NCBI GenBank assembly: GCA_027623325.1
Contig: JAQBXY010000019.1
Location: 1-63,335 of the forward strand
DNA: 63,335 bases
DNA from: Gemmatimonadota bacterium
GTDB lineage: Bacteria; Gemmatimonadota; Gemmatimonadetes; Longimicrobiales; Gaopeijiaceae
Direction of reading: 5' to 3'
Part shown: positions 44,584-54,382 of the stretch, piece by piece
Numbering within the stretch: position 1 is the first letter of the stretch
How the letters are laid out: each line of letters opens with the position of its first letter
The notes under the pieces: model-generated
Told to the model about the DNA's origin: nothing
Databases searched by the model: none
Seen by the model: only the letters and a program-made list of their open reading frames with translations
Made by a program: the position numbers and the translations under genes

Positions 44584-45930
44584 ATGAGAGTGATCGTGGT
44601 CGGGGCGGGAGAGGTCGGATTCCACCTCGCCCAGCGCCTGTCCGAAGAACATCAGGACGTGGTCATCATCGAGTCCGACCCCGAGCGGGCGGACCACGCT
44701 GCTCAGCAACTCGACGTTCAAACGATCGTTGGCAACGGCGCGTCGCTCTCGGCCCTGGAAAAGGCTTCCGTGCGTCGGGCCAGCATGCTTCTCGCCGTCA
44801 CGAGCCGCGACGAGGTCAACCTGATCGCGTGTCTCGCGGCCAAGCGACTAGGCGTCGAATACACGGTCGCGCGGATCTCGAATCCCGACTACTACGAACA
44901 CGGCTCCGTGCTTTCGAGCGAGCAGATGGGTATCGACCTTATGGTCAACCCAGAGCGTGAATGCGCTCGGGAGACCTTTCTCTTGCTTCAAAACGACGCG
45001 TTCACGGAGGTCGCCGAGTTCGCCGATGGACGCGTGCAGCTCATCGGGCTGACCGTGAAGACCGGCGCTCCGGTGGCCGGCCGAACGATTCGTGACCTGC
45101 GGGCGGAGTTCTCCGGCGGCTACCACTATGTCACCGCAGCGATCGTACGCGATGGGGTGACGATGATCCCCAAGGCGGACTCCACCATCGAGGTGGGAGA
45201 CCACATCTACCTGCTGGCGCCTACCTCCGAGGTCGATGACATCCCACCCCTCGCCGGGTACGCCCGTTTTGACCTCCGGAGGGTCATGATCGCCGGTGGA
45301 AGTCTGGAGGGTCAATACATCGCGGAGCTCCTCGAGGCGCACGGCGTCGAGTGTACCGTGCTCGATCGGGACCGACGGCGCTGCATCGAGCTGGCCGAGA
45401 AGCTCACCCGCTCTCTTGTCCTGCACGCGGATGCGACCGACCTCGAACTCCTCGAGATGGAAGGTGTCAGCGGCATCGACGGCTTCGTTGCGGCGACCGG
45501 AAACGACGAGACCAATCTGCTCTCGAGCCTGCTCGCGAAGGAGGTCGGAGCGCGAAAGGTGCTCAGCCTCGTCCACAAGTTCGAGTACCTGAAGCTGGTG
45601 CCGGCCGTGGGAATAAGCGCCAGCATCTCGCCCCGGATTTCGACCGTCAACGCGATCCTGCGCCGTATCAGACGCGGACGGGTCATGACGGTCGCCTCAC
45701 TCTCGGGAATCAGCGCCGAGGTGATCGAATTCGAGGTGACGCACAAGTCACGAATCGCGGGCCAAGCCTTGCGGGACGTCGATTTTCCCAAGGGCGCCGT
45801 CATCGGGACGATCGTGCGGGGCGACGAGATCATTTTGCCGCGAGGTGAAGACGTTCTGCACGTCGGCGACGACGTCATCGTCTTCGCCATGCCTGAGGCC
45901 ATCGCTTCGGTGGGAGTCCTCTTCGACTGA
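44584..45930 (+). CDS. trkA: Trk potassium uptake, NAD-binding subunit TrkA
   Basis: A 448-residue cytosolic regulator of K+ uptake with two RCK repeats. Seen: first Rossmann motif VIVVGAGEVGFHLA with acidic ESDPERAD, GNGASLSALEKASV; second Rossmann VMIAGGSLEGQYIAELLE with LDRDRRRC and HADATDLELLEMEGV; and TrkA-C domains (APVAGRTIRDL, RIAGQALRDVDFPKGAVIG). ATG at 44584 was chosen since it starts directly before the first Rossmann strand; a GTG 12 bases upstream is in frame. It overlaps trkH as TGATG. Confidence 0.96.
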   Translation: MRVIVVGAGEVGFHLAQRLSEEHQDVVIIESDPERADHAAQQLDVQTIVGNGASLSALEKASVRRASMLLAVTSRDEVNLIACLAAKRLGVEYTVARISNPDYYEHGSVLSSEQMGIDLMVNPERECARETFLLLQNDAFTEVAEFADGRVQLIGLTVKTGAPVAGRTIRDLRAEFSGGYHYVTAAIVRDGVTMIPKADSTIEVGDHIYLLAPTSEVDDIPPLAGYARFDLRRVMIAGGSLEGQYIAELLEAHGVECTVLDRDRRRCIELAEKLTRSLVLHADATDLELLEMEGVSGIDGFVAATGNDETNLLSSLLAKEVGARKVLSLVHKFEYLKLVPAVGISASISPRISTVNAILRRIRRGRVMTVASLSGISAEVIEFEVTHKSRIAGQALRDVDFPKGAVIGTIVRGDEIILPRGEDVLHVGDDVIVFAMPEAIASVGVLFD

Positions 45931-47384
45931 TGTCGCTTCGAAAAATCGCCAACGTCGTCGGGCTGCTTCAAATGTTTGTCGCCCTATCGATGTTCCTCAC
46001 CGGGCTGGTCGCCCTCGCTTACGGTGACGGCGACGCGAGGGGCCTCTTCCTTTCCGGCGTCATCACCTTCGGGGTCGGCTGGATTGTCTACCTCTCCACA
46101 CGGTTCGACGGCGAGGTCACGATACGCGAAGGCTTCGCGATCGTCACCATGGCCTGGACCGCCACTGCGGCCTTCGGAGGACTTCCCTATCTGCTCACGG
46201 GATCCCTCACCTCCCCGATCGCAGCCATGTTCGAAGCGATGTCGGGGTTCACGACGACCGGTGCGACCGTCTTCTCAGACATCGAGGGACTCCCACATGG
46301 GGTCCTGCTGTGGCGGTCCCTCACGCACTGGCTCGGCGGCATGGGGATCATCGTGCTCGTGATCGCGGTCCTCCCGTATCTCGGCGTGGGCGGGATGCAG
46401 CTTTTTCGGGCGGAGGTACCCGGCCCTACCCCCGAGCGTTTGCGTCCTCGGATTGCCCAGACCGCGAAGCTCCTCTGGCTCGTGTATTTCGGCCTGACCG
46501 CCGCACTGACGGTCCTCTATCTGATCGGGGGCATGGGCCCGTTCGATGCGATCAATCACAGCTTCTCGACGCTGGCCACGGGTGGCTTCAGCACGAAAAA
46601 CACCTCCATGGTGGAGATGTCGCCCTTCATCCAGTGGGCGACGATTCTCTTCATGTACTTGGCTGGGGTGAACTACGCGCTGCATTTCCGGGCCGCGACG
46701 GGTCGCCTGGACTATTTCAAGGATGAGGAGTGGAAATTCTTCACCGTGGTGCTCGTGCTTTCCGCCACGGCGATCGTCATCCTCAATCTCCTCTCCGGCA
46801 CGCACTCCACGACCGAACCCGCGATCCGCGACGGACTCTTTCAGGTGCTCGCGATCACCACGACGACCGGATTTGTGAGTGCCGACTACGAACTCTGGGT
46901 ACCCGGCGCACGGATGGTTCTGTTTGCGCTCTTCTTCGTGGGAGGCATGGCGGGAAGCACGAGTGGTGGCATCAAAACGCTTCGGGTTCTGCTTCTGCTC
47001 AAACAGACGGGCAACGAACTCCGGAAACACCTGCACCCGAGAGCTGTGCTGGTCACACGCATCGGGTCGACCCCTGTAAAGGAAGAAGTCGGAGCACGAA
47101 TCGTGGGCTTCGTCATGCTCTACCTGTTGCTGTGCCTGGTCGGGGCCATGGCCCTTAGCCTCACGGGCGTCGACCCCTTCACGGCCATCGGCGGGAGCAT
47201 CGCGTCGGTGGGCAACGTCGGCCCTGCGTTCGCCGGACTCGGTCCGACGGACAACTACGGATGGATGTCGGGACCGGCGCTTGGAGTGCTGACCTTCCTC
47301 ATGCTGGTCGGCCGACTCGAGATCTACACGGTCCTTCTGCTCTTCCACCCGGAATTGTGGAAGGCTCGAGGGTCATTCCACTAG
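45930..47384 (+). CDS. trkH: Trk potassium uptake, membrane subunit TrkH
   Basis: A 484-residue K+ channel-like transporter subunit. Seen: four pore-loop repeats containing selectivity Gly residues (SGFTTTGATVFSD, LATGGFSTKN, TTTTGFVSADY, SVGNVGPAFAG), the gate-region MAGSTSGGIKTLRVLLLLK and about ten helices. Partner of trkA immediately upstream. It converges on upp with 18 bases between and no clear terminator. Confidence 0.97.
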   Translation: MSLRKIANVVGLLQMFVALSMFLTGLVALAYGDGDARGLFLSGVITFGVGWIVYLSTRFDGEVTIREGFAIVTMAWTATAAFGGLPYLLTGSLTSPIAAMFEAMSGFTTTGATVFSDIEGLPHGVLLWRSLTHWLGGMGIIVLVIAVLPYLGVGGMQLFRAEVPGPTPERLRPRIAQTAKLLWLVYFGLTAALTVLYLIGGMGPFDAINHSFSTLATGGFSTKNTSMVEMSPFIQWATILFMYLAGVNYALHFRAATGRLDYFKDEEWKFFTVVLVLSATAIVILNLLSGTHSTTEPAIRDGLFQVLAITTTTGFVSADYELWVPGARMVLFALFFVGGMAGSTSGGIKTLRVLLLLKQTGNELRKHLHPRAVLVTRIGSTPVKEEVGARIVGFVMLYLLLCLVGAMALSLTGVDPFTAIGGSIASVGNVGPAFAGLGPTDNYGWMSGPALGVLTFLMLVGRLEIYTVLLLFHPELWKARGSFH

Positions 47385-47402
47385 ACCGGGCCAGAACCGC
47401 GG

Positions 47403-48041
47403 TCAGGTCGTCCCGAACAGCCGATCCCCGGCATCCCCGAGACCGGGAACGATGTAGCCGATGTCGTTCAACTGCCGATCCAGCGCCGCTGCCGTGATGT
47501 GGACATCGGGGTGGCGCTGGCCGAGCGCCCGGACCCCTTCAGGCGCCGCCACCAGACACGCCATCCGAATCTGGCGGGCGCCTTTCATCTTGAGCCCATC
47601 GATGGTGGCCGCTGCAGAACCGCCCGTCGCAAGCATTGGATCGATGACGATCACCAAACGCGTTTCGAGCGACTCAGGCATGTTGAAATAGTACTCTTCG
47701 GGCTGCAGCGATTCCTCGTCCCTCCTCATGCCGACGTGCCCGACCCGAGCACTCGGTGTCACGCGGAGGAACCCGTCCACCATTCCGAGGCCGGCTCGAA
47801 GGACCGGAACCAGGACCAGTTTGCGTCCTGCTATTCGATGCCCCGTGGTGCGCTCGAGGGGGGTCTCGACTTCAACCTCCTCCTCCGGCAGGTCGCGGGT
47901 CACTTCGTAGGCCAGGAGTGTCGAAATCTCCGAAACCAGGTCCACAAAGAGCTTCTTGTGTGTGGTTTTCGAACGCAAAATGCCGAGCTTGTGACGAAGC
48001 AGAGGGTGGTCGACGACCGTCAGATTCGACAGATCGTTCAC
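47403..48041 (-). CDS. upp: Uracil phosphoribosyltransferase
   Basis: A 212-residue enzyme making UMP from uracil and PRPP. Seen: [29 protein letters not shown], the PRPP loop [14 protein letters not shown] and the C-terminal uracil-binding [16 protein letters not shown] start overlaps the pseudouridine synthase stop. PyrR, a second enzyme family able to salvage uracil, is at 53645. Confidence 0.97.
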   Translation of the reverse strand: MNDLSNLTVVDHPLLRHKLGILRSKTTHKKLFVDLVSEISTLLAYEVTRDLPEEEVEVETPLERTTGHRIAGRKLVLVPVLRAGLGMVDGFLRVTPSARVGHVGMRRDEESLQPEEYYFNMPESLETRLVIVIDPMLATGGSAAATIDGLKMKGARQIRMACLVAAPEGVRALGQRHPDVHITAAALDRQLNDIGYIVPGLGDAGDRLFGTT

Positions 48042-48778
48042 AGCCGTTTCCGGCGCGGTCGTATGACCTTGTAGAGCGCGGTGCGCTCATCCCCGGCAAG
48101 CTCTCGGGCCGCGCCGAGTTCGAGACTACCGAGTCGGACCGGACCGAAGCGAATCCGGCGAAGCCGCAACACGGCATGGCCCACTGCGGCCATCAGCCGG
48201 CGCACCTCCCGCTTGCGTCCCTCCGTGAGGATGAGGGTCAGGGTAGACTTGATCTTGCCCGCCCCGATGAGGTCCACACGCCGGGGTTTGGCCAGCCCGT
48301 CCTCGAGCTCGACACCCCGCAGGAGCCGGTGCACGGTGTCCTTCGACACCGCACCCGCGACCTCGACCCAATATTCTCGTTCAACCTCGGTACTGGGATG
48401 CAGAAGCAAATTGGCCGCATCGCCGTCGTTCGTCAGCAACAGCAGCCCCTCGGCGTCGCGGTCGAGCCTTCCCACGTACTTGAGCCCCGACCATTTCTCG
48501 GGCAGATGGTCGTAGATGGTCTTTCCGCCGTGGGGGTCACTTCTCGTGGTCAGCACACCCGGAGGCTTGTTGAGGAGGACCCAGTGGGTCCGCTTCACAC
48601 CCACGGTCTGACCATCGATCTCGACCCGGTCGACTCCCGGCACAACTTTGGTGCCGAGCTCGGTCACCACGACGCCGTTGACGCTGACGCGCCCCTCGAG
48701 CATGAGTGCCTCCGCCCCCCGCCGGGACGCCTTCCCCGCTTGGGCAAGGAGTTTCTGCAGTCGGATCGCTTCAGCCAT
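48038..48778 (-). CDS. rRNA pseudouridine synthase (RluB/RsuA family)
   Basis: A 246-residue enzyme modifying 23S (RluB-like) or 16S (RsuA-like) rRNA. Seen: N-terminal S4 domain [20 protein letters not shown] with [20 protein letters not shown], the catalytic-Asp loop [19 protein letters not shown], and [19 protein letters not shown] at 48778 was chosen, overlapping the scpB stop by eight bases; in-frame sequence continues to 48802. The scpA-scpB-rluB order is common and favours RluB. Confidence 0.92.
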   Translation of the reverse strand: MAEAIRLQKLLAQAGKASRRGAEALMLEGRVSVNGVVVTELGTKVVPGVDRVEIDGQTVGVKRTHWVLLNKPPGVLTTRSDPHGGKTIYDHLPEKWSGLKYVGRLDRDAEGLLLLTNDGDAANLLLHPSTEVEREYWVEVAGAVSKDTVHRLLRGVELEDGLAKPRRVDLIGAGKIKSTLTLILTEGRKREVRRLMAAVGHAVLRLRRIRFGPVRLGSLELGAARELAGDERTALYKVIRPRRKRL

Positions 48779-49481
48779 TCTGAGGGTCGTCCCGCTCGTC
48801 AAGCTCTGGGTCGTTTTCGACCTCGGCGCTTACTTGAGCCCCGACGGGTGCGGACGCGTCGTCGCCCGCCTGGGGCTCCGCTTCCGGCCATACCTCAGTC
48901 TGCGTTTCGTCTGCCGCCTCTTCCTGGACCGTCTCCTCTTCGAGCCCGAGAGGAATGCGCTCGCGGAGGACGATCGGGAGGTCCTCGGGACGCGGAAGAT
49001 CCTCGAGTGACTTGAAGCCGAAGTGCTCGAGGAAGTGTGGCGTCGTGCCGTACAGCAAGGGCCGGCCGAGACCCTCCGAACGCCCTACGACGTCGATCAG
49101 GCGGCGCTCCTGGAGCGTACGAATCACACCGGATGCCCCGACACCCCGGATGTACTCGACCTCGAGTCGCCCGATCGGCTGCCGGTAGGCGATAATCGCG
49201 AGGGTCTCGATGGCCGGGCTCGACAGACGGGTCTGTCGCGGGACGTTGTCGAAGCGTTCCAGGTACGGCGCATATTCGGGGCGCGTAAGCACCTGATACC
49301 CCTCGGCGAGCTCCACGATCTGGAAGGCTCGTCCGGCGTCGTCGTATTCCGCTTTGAGGAGTTGGAGTGCGTCTTCGACCTGATCCTCATCGAGCGCCTC
49401 GTCCGCGCGCGCGATCTCGTCAGCAGAAAGAGGCGCGTCCGAGGCGAAGAGTACGGCCTCGACGATCTGGTGCGGGTTCAA
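48771..49481 (-). CDS. scpB: Segregation and condensation protein B
   Basis: A 236-residue winged-helix kleisin partner that, with ScpA and SMC, forms condensin. Seen: [77 protein letters not shown] and [21 protein letters not shown]. The C-terminal 60 residues are an acidic, probably disordered tail. TTG start overlaps the scpA stop as TTGA. Confidence 0.95.
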   Translation of the reverse strand: MNPHQIVEAVLFASDAPLSADEIARADEALDEDQVEDALQLLKAEYDDAGRAFQIVELAEGYQVLTRPEYAPYLERFDNVPRQTRLSSPAIETLAIIAYRQPIGRLEVEYIRGVGASGVIRTLQERRLIDVVGRSEGLGRPLLYGTTPHFLEHFGFKSLEDLPRPEDLPIVLRERIPLGLEEETVQEEAADETQTEVWPEAEPQAGDDASAPVGAQVSAEVENDPELDERDDPQNG

Positions 49482-50275
49482 GCTACGGCTCCTTCGTCCT
49501 CATCATGGGTGGGGGGTGGCTCCTCGGGAGACTCGTCGTCCCGTCGATAGATCCACAAATCCGAAAATGGTCGTGTCTGGCGAAGAAAGAGCATCCGCCG
49601 ACGCGTGAGCTCCAGCCCAGCCAGAAAGGTCATGACTCCGTGCGAGCGGTCCTGGAATCCTTGTATCAGACGGCTGAACTCCACCCGCGTGTTTTTCTTG
49701 AGCGCGTCCAGGATGAGTACGGCCTTTTCTTCCATGGTGACCGTTCGGGTCGTCACCCTATGCTCGCGCTCCGTCGGAATCGGCATCTTGACCAGGAGGG
49801 CCGCGGCGAAAACCTCGTCCCAGGTAGTCTCGAGAGGAAGGTCTGTCAGCTCCCTCTTCGGACGCGGCAACAGGTAGCCCTTGCCAAACCGGCGCCCGCG
49901 GTCCGCCTCGGCCGCCCGCATTCGCTGGGTCACGTCTCGGATCTGCTCATACTCCAACAGGCGCCGCACGAGTTCGGCTCGCGGATCCTCGTCCTCGGCG
50001 TCGGCCGGACGCGGCAGCAGTATCTGCGCCTTGATGTGGATGAGCGTGGCGGCCATTTCCAGAAACTCACCTGCTCCATCCAGGTCGGCCGCGTCCAGTC
50101 CACGGATCGCTAAGAGGAACTGGTTCGTGATCTTCGCGATCGGAATGTCGAAGACCTCGATGTCCTGTGTGCGAATGAGGTGCAACAGGAGGTCCAGCGG
50201 TCCCTGGAACCGGTCGATCTCGACGAGGAGGAAGCCCTCGCGCTCCGAGCCACGTCCCGTGAGCGTCAGATCCAC
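49478..50275 (-). CDS. scpA: Segregation and condensation protein A
   Basis: A 265-residue kleisin bridging SMC heads. Seen: DRFQGPLDLLLHLIRTQDIE, the block EFLEMAATLIHIKAQILLPR, and the C-terminal winged helix with FSRLIQGFQDRSHGVMTFLAGLEL. The GTG start at 50275, ten bases inside the M50 gene, was chosen; the frame is open to 50323. An acidic C-terminal tail follows the winged helix. Confidence 0.94.
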   Translation of the reverse strand: MDLTLTGRGSEREGFLLVEIDRFQGPLDLLLHLIRTQDIEVFDIPIAKITNQFLLAIRGLDAADLDGAGEFLEMAATLIHIKAQILLPRPADAEDEDPRAELVRRLLEYEQIRDVTQRMRAAEADRGRRFGKGYLLPRPKRELTDLPLETTWDEVFAAALLVKMPIPTEREHRVTTRTVTMEEKAVLILDALKKNTRVEFSRLIQGFQDRSHGVMTFLAGLELTRRRMLFLRQTRPFSDLWIYRRDDESPEEPPPTHDEDEGAVA

Positions 50276-50919
50276 AAGCGAATAAACCAGTCGGCGAGCC
50301 CTTGCAGGCGGAGTACCGGCCAAAGAACTACCGAGAATGCGCCCGGCACGAAGTACATGATGCCCATCAGAGCCAGCACGCCGTACTGACCGAAGTGCCG
50401 GTACCGCATGGCCAGATGTTCCGGCAGAAGGTGGGCCATGACGTGTGACCCATCGAGCGGAGGAATGGGGATCAAGTTGAAGAAAGCGAGAATGAGGTTG
50501 ATGAAGATACTGTAATTCAGGGCGATGAATGCCGGCTCGAGCGCACCGCCAAACGACCCGAACGTGCCTTGGATCTTCACGAGAATCGCGGTCAACACGG
50601 TCGCGATCAGGGCTAGACCGAGGTTGGATACGATGCCGGCCAGGGAGACGCGAATATCTCCGGCTACGTACTCTCGATAGTTGGCCGGATTCACGGGCAC
50701 GGGCTTGGCCCAGCCGAAAAGGAAGCCCGTGCCGGAGAAGTACAGCGCCACCGGAACGATGAGGGACCCCATGAGGTCCAGGTGAGGGAGCGGATTCAGC
50801 GTGATGCGTCCGAGCTTGTCGGCGGTGTCATCTCCTTCGCGCCGGGCCTGCCACGCATGGGCGACCTCGTGCACGACGATCGAAAACAAGAGGACGGTAA
50901 TGAGAAGAATGGCATCCAT
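50266..50919 (-). CDS. Site-2 protease family (M50) membrane metalloprotease
   Basis: A 217-residue intramembrane zinc protease of the short S2P/RseP-like group without PDZ. Seen: active-site HEVAH in the first helix (residues 16-20), GRITLNPLPHLDLMGS, WAKPVPVNP, and the second metal ligand in NLIPIPPLDGSHV. It is the usual neighbour of scpA; heads this minus-strand operon. Substrate unknown. Confidence 0.93.
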   Translation of the reverse strand: MDAILLITVLLFSIVVHEVAHAWQARREGDDTADKLGRITLNPLPHLDLMGSLIVPVALYFSGTGFLFGWAKPVPVNPANYREYVAGDIRVSLAGIVSNLGLALIATVLTAILVKIQGTFGSFGGALEPAFIALNYSIFINLILAFFNLIPIPPLDGSHVMAHLLPEHLAMRYRHFGQYGVLALMGIMYFVPGAFSVVLWPVLRLQGLADWFIRLWI

Positions 50920-50960
50920 GGCCGACTAACCTACCCTGCTGAGCGAAGAGCCCCTACCCG

Positions 50961-50989
50961 TTGATCCGAACCACCCTCTCATCTAGCTT
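50961..50989 (+). promoter_or_regulatory. Probable rpsT promoter
   Basis: TTGATC (50961-50966), 17 bases, TAGCTT (50984-50989), about 44 bases upstream of the rpsT ATG. Moderate match to sigma-70 consensus; correct spacing and location. Confidence 0.45.
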
Positions 50990-51033
50990 CCTTTGCTCAC
51001 AAGTCGTCGAAGAACCGCTCCACGAGCGAAGCA

Positions 51034-51288
51034 ATGCCCAATATCAAGAGTGCCAAGAAGCGGATGGAACTTAGCGGCGCGGCCCGGTTGAAGAACCGGT
51101 CCGAGCGCGGCCGTATCCGCACTGCCATCAAGAACGTGCGCGCCTCAGAGAGCGCGGAAGCAGGCACCGCCCGCCTTCGGGACGCGGTTGCCCTCCTCGA
51201 TCGCGCAGCGACCCGGAGACTCTATCACCCGAGTCGTGTCGCGCGCATCAAGAGTGGACTGGCCCGCTTCGTAAACACGCTGGCCTGA
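51034..51288 (+). CDS. rpsT: 30S ribosomal protein S20
   Basis: An 84-residue primary 16S rRNA-binding protein. Seen: N-terminal MPNIKSAKKRM, helices with AARLKNRSERGRIRTAIKNV, and LYHPSRVARIKSGLARFVNTL. Length and charge are standard. Monocistronic, with its own promoter and a strong terminator. Confidence 0.98.
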   Translation: MPNIKSAKKRMELSGAARLKNRSERGRIRTAIKNVRASESAEAGTARLRDAVALLDRAATRRLYHPSRVARIKSGLARFVNTLA

Positions 51289-51328
51289 CGGCAGCACCCG
51301 GGCGGGGCCTGACCCCGCCTGACGAAGT

Positions 51329-51364
51329 GAGACCCGGGAGGCTTCGAGCCCCCGGGTCTCTTTT
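51329..51364 (+). terminator. Intrinsic terminator of rpsT
   Basis: GAGACCCGGG (51329-51338) pairs perfectly with CCCGGGTCTC (51351-51360) across a 12-base loop and is followed by TTTTCG. Lies 41 bases after the rpsT stop. No T-run on the minus strand, so it does not serve pyrC. Confidence 0.88.
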
Positions 51365-51396
51365 CGTGTCTCCAAGCGCGAGTTCTGACCGTGTGC

Positions 51397-52680
51397 TCAG
51401 CCCTCCCACACGATGCGACCGCCCACGATCGTCCACTTGGGACGCCCTGTGAGCTCCCAACCCTCGAACGGTGTATTGCGGCTTTTCGACTTGAACCGCG
51501 CTGAATCCACCTTCCATTTTGCAGCGGGGTCGAACACGGTCACATCCGCCGGGCCGCCTTCCGTAAGGGTCCCACCCGGGAGGCTGAATACCCTCGCTGG
51601 CTGACAGCTCATCCGATCGACCATGGTGCTCAGGTCGATCACCCCTTCTCCGACGACGCGGGTAAGGATGAGGCCCAACGCCGTCTCGAGCCCTACGATC
51701 CCGTTGGGTGCGTCCGCGAACGCAGCTTCCTTCTCGTCGTAGTGATGCGGAGCGTGGTCCGTCGCAATCGTATCCAGGGTGCCGTCGGCGACACCGGCTC
51801 GAACCGCGTCGACGTCTTCCTGTGTCCGAAGCGGCGGATTCATCTTCGCCTCGGTGCGGTATCCCTCGACCGCCTCGTGCGTGAGAATCAAGTGGTGTGG
51901 GGATCCCTCCGCAGTCACCCGGACGCCACGCAGTTTGGCCTGACGGATCGACTCTACTCCGAACCGGGTGGAGACGTGCTGAAAGTGAATGTGCCCACCC
52001 GTCAGCTCGGCGAGCAGGAGGTCACGCACGATGTGGATGTCCTCCGACGCGTTGGGCTTTCCACCGAGTCCCAATCGCGCGGACACGATGCCCTCGTTCA
52101 TATGCCCAGACGCGGACAGCCCGAGGTCTTCAGGATGATCGGCGACCGGAATCCCGAAGGTCTGGGAGTATTCGAGGGCGAGGCGCATGAGCCCGGAATC
52201 CATGACCGGGCTCCCATCATCGGTAATCGCCACGGCTCCCGCGTCGACCATCTCGCCGATCAGAGCCAGGCGTTGGCCTGCGCGGCCCGCGGAAATGCAT
52301 CCGACCGGATACACGCGGGCGAATCCGGCCGCGCGCCCTCGTGAAAGCAGATAGCCGACAGCAGCCGGGTTATCAATCGGCGGATCCGTATTCGGCATGG
52401 CGCAAACGGCAGTGAAGCCACCCGCAGCCGCCGCCTCCGCTCCCGTGGCAATCGTCTCCTTGTGCTCACCCCCGGGCTCCCGAAGGTGAACGTGCACGTC
52501 GATAAGGCCCGGAGTGACCACAAGGCCGGCACAGTCGATCACGCGCGCGTCTTCTGGGGCACTCAGCTTCGTTCCCAAGGAAGCGATCACGCCATCGATC
52601 AAGAGAACGTCGCGAGTACCGTCGAGGTTCTGGCTCGGATCGACGACTCGCCCACCCTTCAGGAAGGTCTTTTCACTCAT
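51397..52680 (-). CDS. pyrC: Dihydroorotase
   Basis: A 427-residue class I (PyrC type) zinc amidohydrolase closing carbamoyl-aspartate to dihydroorotate. Seen: metal motif [45 protein letters not shown], the catalytic-Asp segment [18 protein letters not shown] overlaps the pyrB stop as ATGA. Third gene of pyrR-pyrB-pyrC. Confidence 0.96.
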   Translation of the reverse strand: MSEKTFLKGGRVVDPSQNLDGTRDVLLIDGVIASLGTKLSAPEDARVIDCAGLVVTPGLIDVHVHLREPGGEHKETIATGAEAAAAGGFTAVCAMPNTDPPIDNPAAVGYLLSRGRAAGFARVYPVGCISAGRAGQRLALIGEMVDAGAVAITDDGSPVMDSGLMRLALEYSQTFGIPVADHPEDLGLSASGHMNEGIVSARLGLGGKPNASEDIHIVRDLLLAELTGGHIHFQHVSTRFGVESIRQAKLRGVRVTAEGSPHHLILTHEAVEGYRTEAKMNPPLRTQEDVDAVRAGVADGTLDTIATDHAPHHYDEKEAAFADAPNGIVGLETALGLILTRVVGEGVIDLSTMVDRMSCQPARVFSLPGGTLTEGGPADVTVFDPAAKWKVDSARFKSKSRNTPFEGWELTGRPKWTIVGGRIVWEG

Positions 52681-53648
52681 GCTTCGGCTCCCTGCTTCGC
52701 CGCCTCTGCCGTCTCAGGCCGTCCGCCTGCCAGCAAGTAAAGCACGGCCATCCGGACGGCGACGCCGTTCGTGACCTGGTTGAGAATGACGGAGTGGGGT
52801 CCGTCCGCGACGTCGGAGTCGATCTCCACGCCTCGGTTCATCGGACCGGGATGAAGGACCAAAATGTCCCGCGGAGCAGCCTCGAGCCGCCGACTCGAGA
52901 CACCCCAGATGCGGTTGTACTCCCGGAGGCTCGGCACGAACCCGTTCTGCATCCTCTCGAGCTGCAGTCGGAGTACGTTGAGAACGTCCGCCCATTCGAT
53001 CGCTTCTTCAATGTGCCGGAAGACGATGCACCCCATCTCGTGAGGGGCGGGAGGCAGCAGCGTGCGCGGCCCACAGATCGCCACCTCGGCTCCGAGGGTG
53101 CGCAGCCCGTAGATATTGGATCGTGCGACTCGGGAGTGCAGAATATCGCCGACGATGCAGACCTTCAGACCCTTCAGGGGGCCGCGATGATCGCGGATCG
53201 TCAGGAGGTCGAGCAGTCCCTGGGTCGGGTGTTCGTGCCACCCATCGCCGGCATTAACGACGCTCGACGGAATACGTTCCGCCAGGAAGCGGGCCGCACC
53301 CGAGGCCGCGTGCCGAATGACCACCATGTCGATGCGCATCGCTTCGAGGTTGCGCGCCGTGTCCACCAGGGTTTCGCCCTTCGTAACGGACGATCCGGTG
53401 GAAGAGATGTTCACGGTGTCCGCGCTGAGTCGTTTCTCCGCGAACTCGAACGAAATCCGGGTCCGTGTCGAGGCCTCGAAAAAGAGGTTTACGATCGTCT
53501 TTCCACGGAGAACTGGTACCTTTTTGATGCGTCGCTCGGAGATTTCCTTGAACGGCTCCGCCGTGTCCAAAATGGTGAGAATCTGTTCGGCGGTGAGGTC
53601 TTCGAGGCCAATGAGGTCCTTGCCCAACCATGGCGCGGGCTCGCTCAC
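52677..53648 (-). CDS. pyrB: Aspartate carbamoyltransferase catalytic subunit
   Basis: A 323-residue enzyme joining carbamoyl phosphate with aspartate in pyrimidine synthesis. Seen: carbamoyl-phosphate loop [46 protein letters not shown], and [14 protein letters not shown]. No pyrI follows. GTG start overlaps pyrR as GTGA. Confidence 0.97.
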   Translation of the reverse strand: MSEPAPWLGKDLIGLEDLTAEQILTILDTAEPFKEISERRIKKVPVLRGKTIVNLFFEASTRTRISFEFAEKRLSADTVNISSTGSSVTKGETLVDTARNLEAMRIDMVVIRHAASGAARFLAERIPSSVVNAGDGWHEHPTQGLLDLLTIRDHRGPLKGLKVCIVGDILHSRVARSNIYGLRTLGAEVAICGPRTLLPPAPHEMGCIVFRHIEEAIEWADVLNVLRLQLERMQNGFVPSLREYNRIWGVSSRRLEAAPRDILVLHPGPMNRGVEIDSDVADGPHSVILNQVTNGVAVRMAVLYLLAGGRPETAEAAKQGAEA

Positions 53649-54205
53649 GGGGCGTCCTCCTCGACGCGAGTGATCTCGACTCCGAGTCGGCCGTCGAGTT
53701 CAGGCACCAAAACGTCCACGCGCTGTCGCGGCATCACCTGCACGGTCCGCCCGGTGATGTCGGGTTGGATCGGAAGTTCGCGACCGCCGCGGTCGACGAG
53801 CACGCACAGCAGGATCCGGCGAGGCCGTCCCCAGTCATTGAGCTCATTCAGCGCCGCTCGGCCCGTGCGACCCGTGTAGGCGACGTCGTCCACGATCACG
53901 ACACACTTGTCGTCGATCCCGCTCGGCGGCAGTTCGGTTCCACCGATGATCGGCCGAGGGCCGACCACGGCCAGGTCGTCTCGATAGAGCGTGATGTCGA
54001 GCGATCCCGCCAGAAGCTCGACATCCTCAGCGTTCTCGATCTCCTCCCGGAGCAGCGCGGCGATGTGCGTGCCTCGACGGTGAATTCCCATGAGGACCAA
54101 TCCTTCAGTCCCACCGTTTTGCTCCACGATTTCCCGCGCCATCCGCGCCACGGCACGCCGCACGTCGGCTTCGCTCATGACGTGAATGCGATTCTTATCG
54201 GGCAT
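53645..54205 (-). CDS. pyrR: PyrR regulator / uracil phosphoribosyltransferase
   Basis: A 186-residue protein; PyrR controls pyr operons by binding the mRNA in a UMP-dependent way and has UPRTase activity. Seen: [29 protein letters not shown], and the PRPP loop [23 protein letters not shown] at 54205 was chosen for the standard length; the frame is open to 54316. I looked for a PyrR-binding leader upstream; there is a stem CAGCCG...CGGCTG before the start but no anti-terminator/terminator pair that I can support. Confidence 0.93.
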   Translation of the reverse strand: MPDKNRIHVMSEADVRRAVARMAREIVEQNGGTEGLVLMGIHRRGTHIAALLREEIENAEDVELLAGSLDITLYRDDLAVVGPRPIIGGTELPPSGIDDKCVVIVDDVAYTGRTGRAALNELNDWGRPRRILLCVLVDRGGRELPIQPDITGRTVQVMPRQRVDVLVPELDGRLGVEITRVEEDAP

Positions 54206-54382
54206 AGGGCCGGATTCGAGGGCCTGCAGCCGGGGCCAAAGCCTGCGGCTGATGGGGGCGGCGGAAAGTTCGGGTGTCGGGCCGTCCGGGTCAACGACTG
54301 GGGGCGGGGGTGTCACGACGCCCCATCATTCCCCATTCTTCCGCCCGTCGAAGCCCGCGCCTTCTCCCGATCCAACCGCCTC

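Noticed and set aside
47756-49015. 419-codon plus-strand open frame
   Set aside because: Runs antisense across upp, the pseudouridine synthase and scpB, which are all certain.
54206-54382. PyrR-dependent attenuator upstream of pyrR
   Set aside because: One stem (CAGCCG/CGGCTG) is visible, but no conserved PyrR-binding loop and no terminator with a T-run.
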